Shown here piece after piece: positions 5,401 through 5,648 of a stretch of 5,648 nt of DNA. The stretch is from Anaerolineales bacterium (lineage in GTDB: Bacteria; Chloroflexota; Anaerolineae; Promineifilales; Promineifilaceae), in contig JAGQGA010000185.1 in NCBI GenBank assembly GCA_020432595.1, positions 1 to 5,648 on the forward strand, written 5' to 3'. Position 1 is the first letter of the stretch, and each line of letters begins with the position of its first letter. The notes under the pieces were generated by a model that was not told the origin of the DNA, did no database searches, and saw only the letters and a program-made list of their open reading frames with translations. The translations under genes were made by a program, and so were the position numbers.

Positions 5401-5479
5401 TAATCAGTTATCAGTAATCGGTAATCAGTTAGGTTAGTCACTGATTACCGATTACTGTTTACCGATTACTGCTTACGGA
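5401..5479. repeat. Inverted 7-bp repeat array forming a perfect 18-bp stem between binding-protein and permease genes
   Basis: Left arm: four 7-bp units, consensus T[AT]ATC[AG]G, at 5401-5428. Right arm: five units, consensus TTAC[CTG]G[ATC] with one variant, at 5445-5479. The arms are inverted, so CAGTAATCGGTAATCAGT at 5412-5429 pairs perfectly with 5440-5457 around a 10-nt loop. The array fills nearly the whole gap between the SBP stop (5481-5483) and the permease ribosome binding site (5393-5388). Stem-loops at this point in sugar transporter operons can protect the binding-protein mRNA and limit read-through into the permease genes; here that is inference. Confidence 0.88.
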
Positions 5480-5480
5480 A

Positions 5481-5648
5481 TCATCCGCCAGCTTCCGCAA
5501 TTGCCTGATCCACATCCTCCTGGATACGAACCATTGCTTCATCTAGCGTCAGCTCACCCAAAATCACCTGCGTCAGGCGGTCACGGGTGGCATTAAAGAT
5601 AGCAAAGTTAAAGGGGTAGGCCTGTAGGTCAAAGGCAACCGGGCTAAG
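5481..5648 (-). CDS. Carbohydrate ABC transporter substrate-binding protein, C-terminal fragment
   Basis: The frame enters from the right edge and gives 55 residues ending at TGA (5483-5481); the rest of the protein, including its signal peptide, is outside the window. The visible part, with TRDRLTQVILGELTLDEAM and then IQEDVDQAIAEAGG, is the C-terminal helix pattern of extracellular sugar-binding proteins, where a conserved stretch on repeat, growth or tethering of helices closes the second lobe. It is the first gene of the transporter cluster and would hand sugar to the MalF/MalG-type pair. The identification rests on this tail plus the position upstream of two sugar permeases. The substrate cannot be inferred. 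Confidence 0.85.
   Translation of the reverse strand, partial: LSPVAFDLQAYPFNFAIFNATRDRLTQVILGELTLDEAMVRIQEDVDQAIAEAGG

Noticed and set aside
5401..5479. CRISPR array
   Set aside because: Units are 7 bp with no spacers and lie in inverted arms; no cas gene is near.

Overview
The window reads as chromosomal DNA from a free-living bacterium with moderately high GC. I lean towards an environmental Chloroflexota (Anaerolineae-like) lineage. The reasons are a lipoprotein apparently joined to a trypsin-like protease, a GNAT/DUF3052 gene pair, and a MalF/MalG-type sugar permease pair with long extracytoplasmic insertions. This placement is inference from gene types and was not tested. I see no rRNA, tRNA, CRISPR array, transposase or phage gene.

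Layout. Bases 1-634 (minus strand) hold the N-terminal part of a lipoprotein with a beta-sandwich-like domain, a linker, and what looks like the start of an HtrA/trypsin-like protease; it runs off the left edge. A 132-bp divergent intergenic region (635-766) follows. Two overlapping plus-strand genes come next: a YhbS-like GNAT acetyltransferase (767-1276) and a DUF3052 protein (1276-1680). These converge on a minus-strand block across a 200-bp gap (1681-1880) filled by a nested inverted repeat. The minus-strand block, read in transcription order from the right edge, is: the C-terminus of a sugar-binding protein (5648-5481), a hairpin-forming 7-bp repeat array, a MalF-type permease (5380-4436), a MalG-type permease (4425-3370), a second repeat-filled gap, an alkyltransferase-like DNA-repair protein (3208-2843), and a membrane-anchored family 2 glycosyltransferase (2846-1881).

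How the genes work together. The binding protein and two permeases form the substrate-capture and membrane parts of a carbohydrate ABC importer. No ATPase gene is in view, so it would lie elsewhere or be shared between importers. The strong stem-loop between binding-protein and permease genes is where such operons often set a higher level of binding protein. The alkyltransferase-like and glycosyltransferase genes overlap by 4 bp (GTGA) and are probably translationally coupled, although no shared pathway is obvious.

The most unusual content is non-coding. Three of the four intergenic gaps carry different short-period arrays (7, 9 or 10 bp units) arranged as inverted arms. In addition, the palindrome ACGGCCGT occurs six times, all inside coding sequence, which suggests an iterated genome-wide word.
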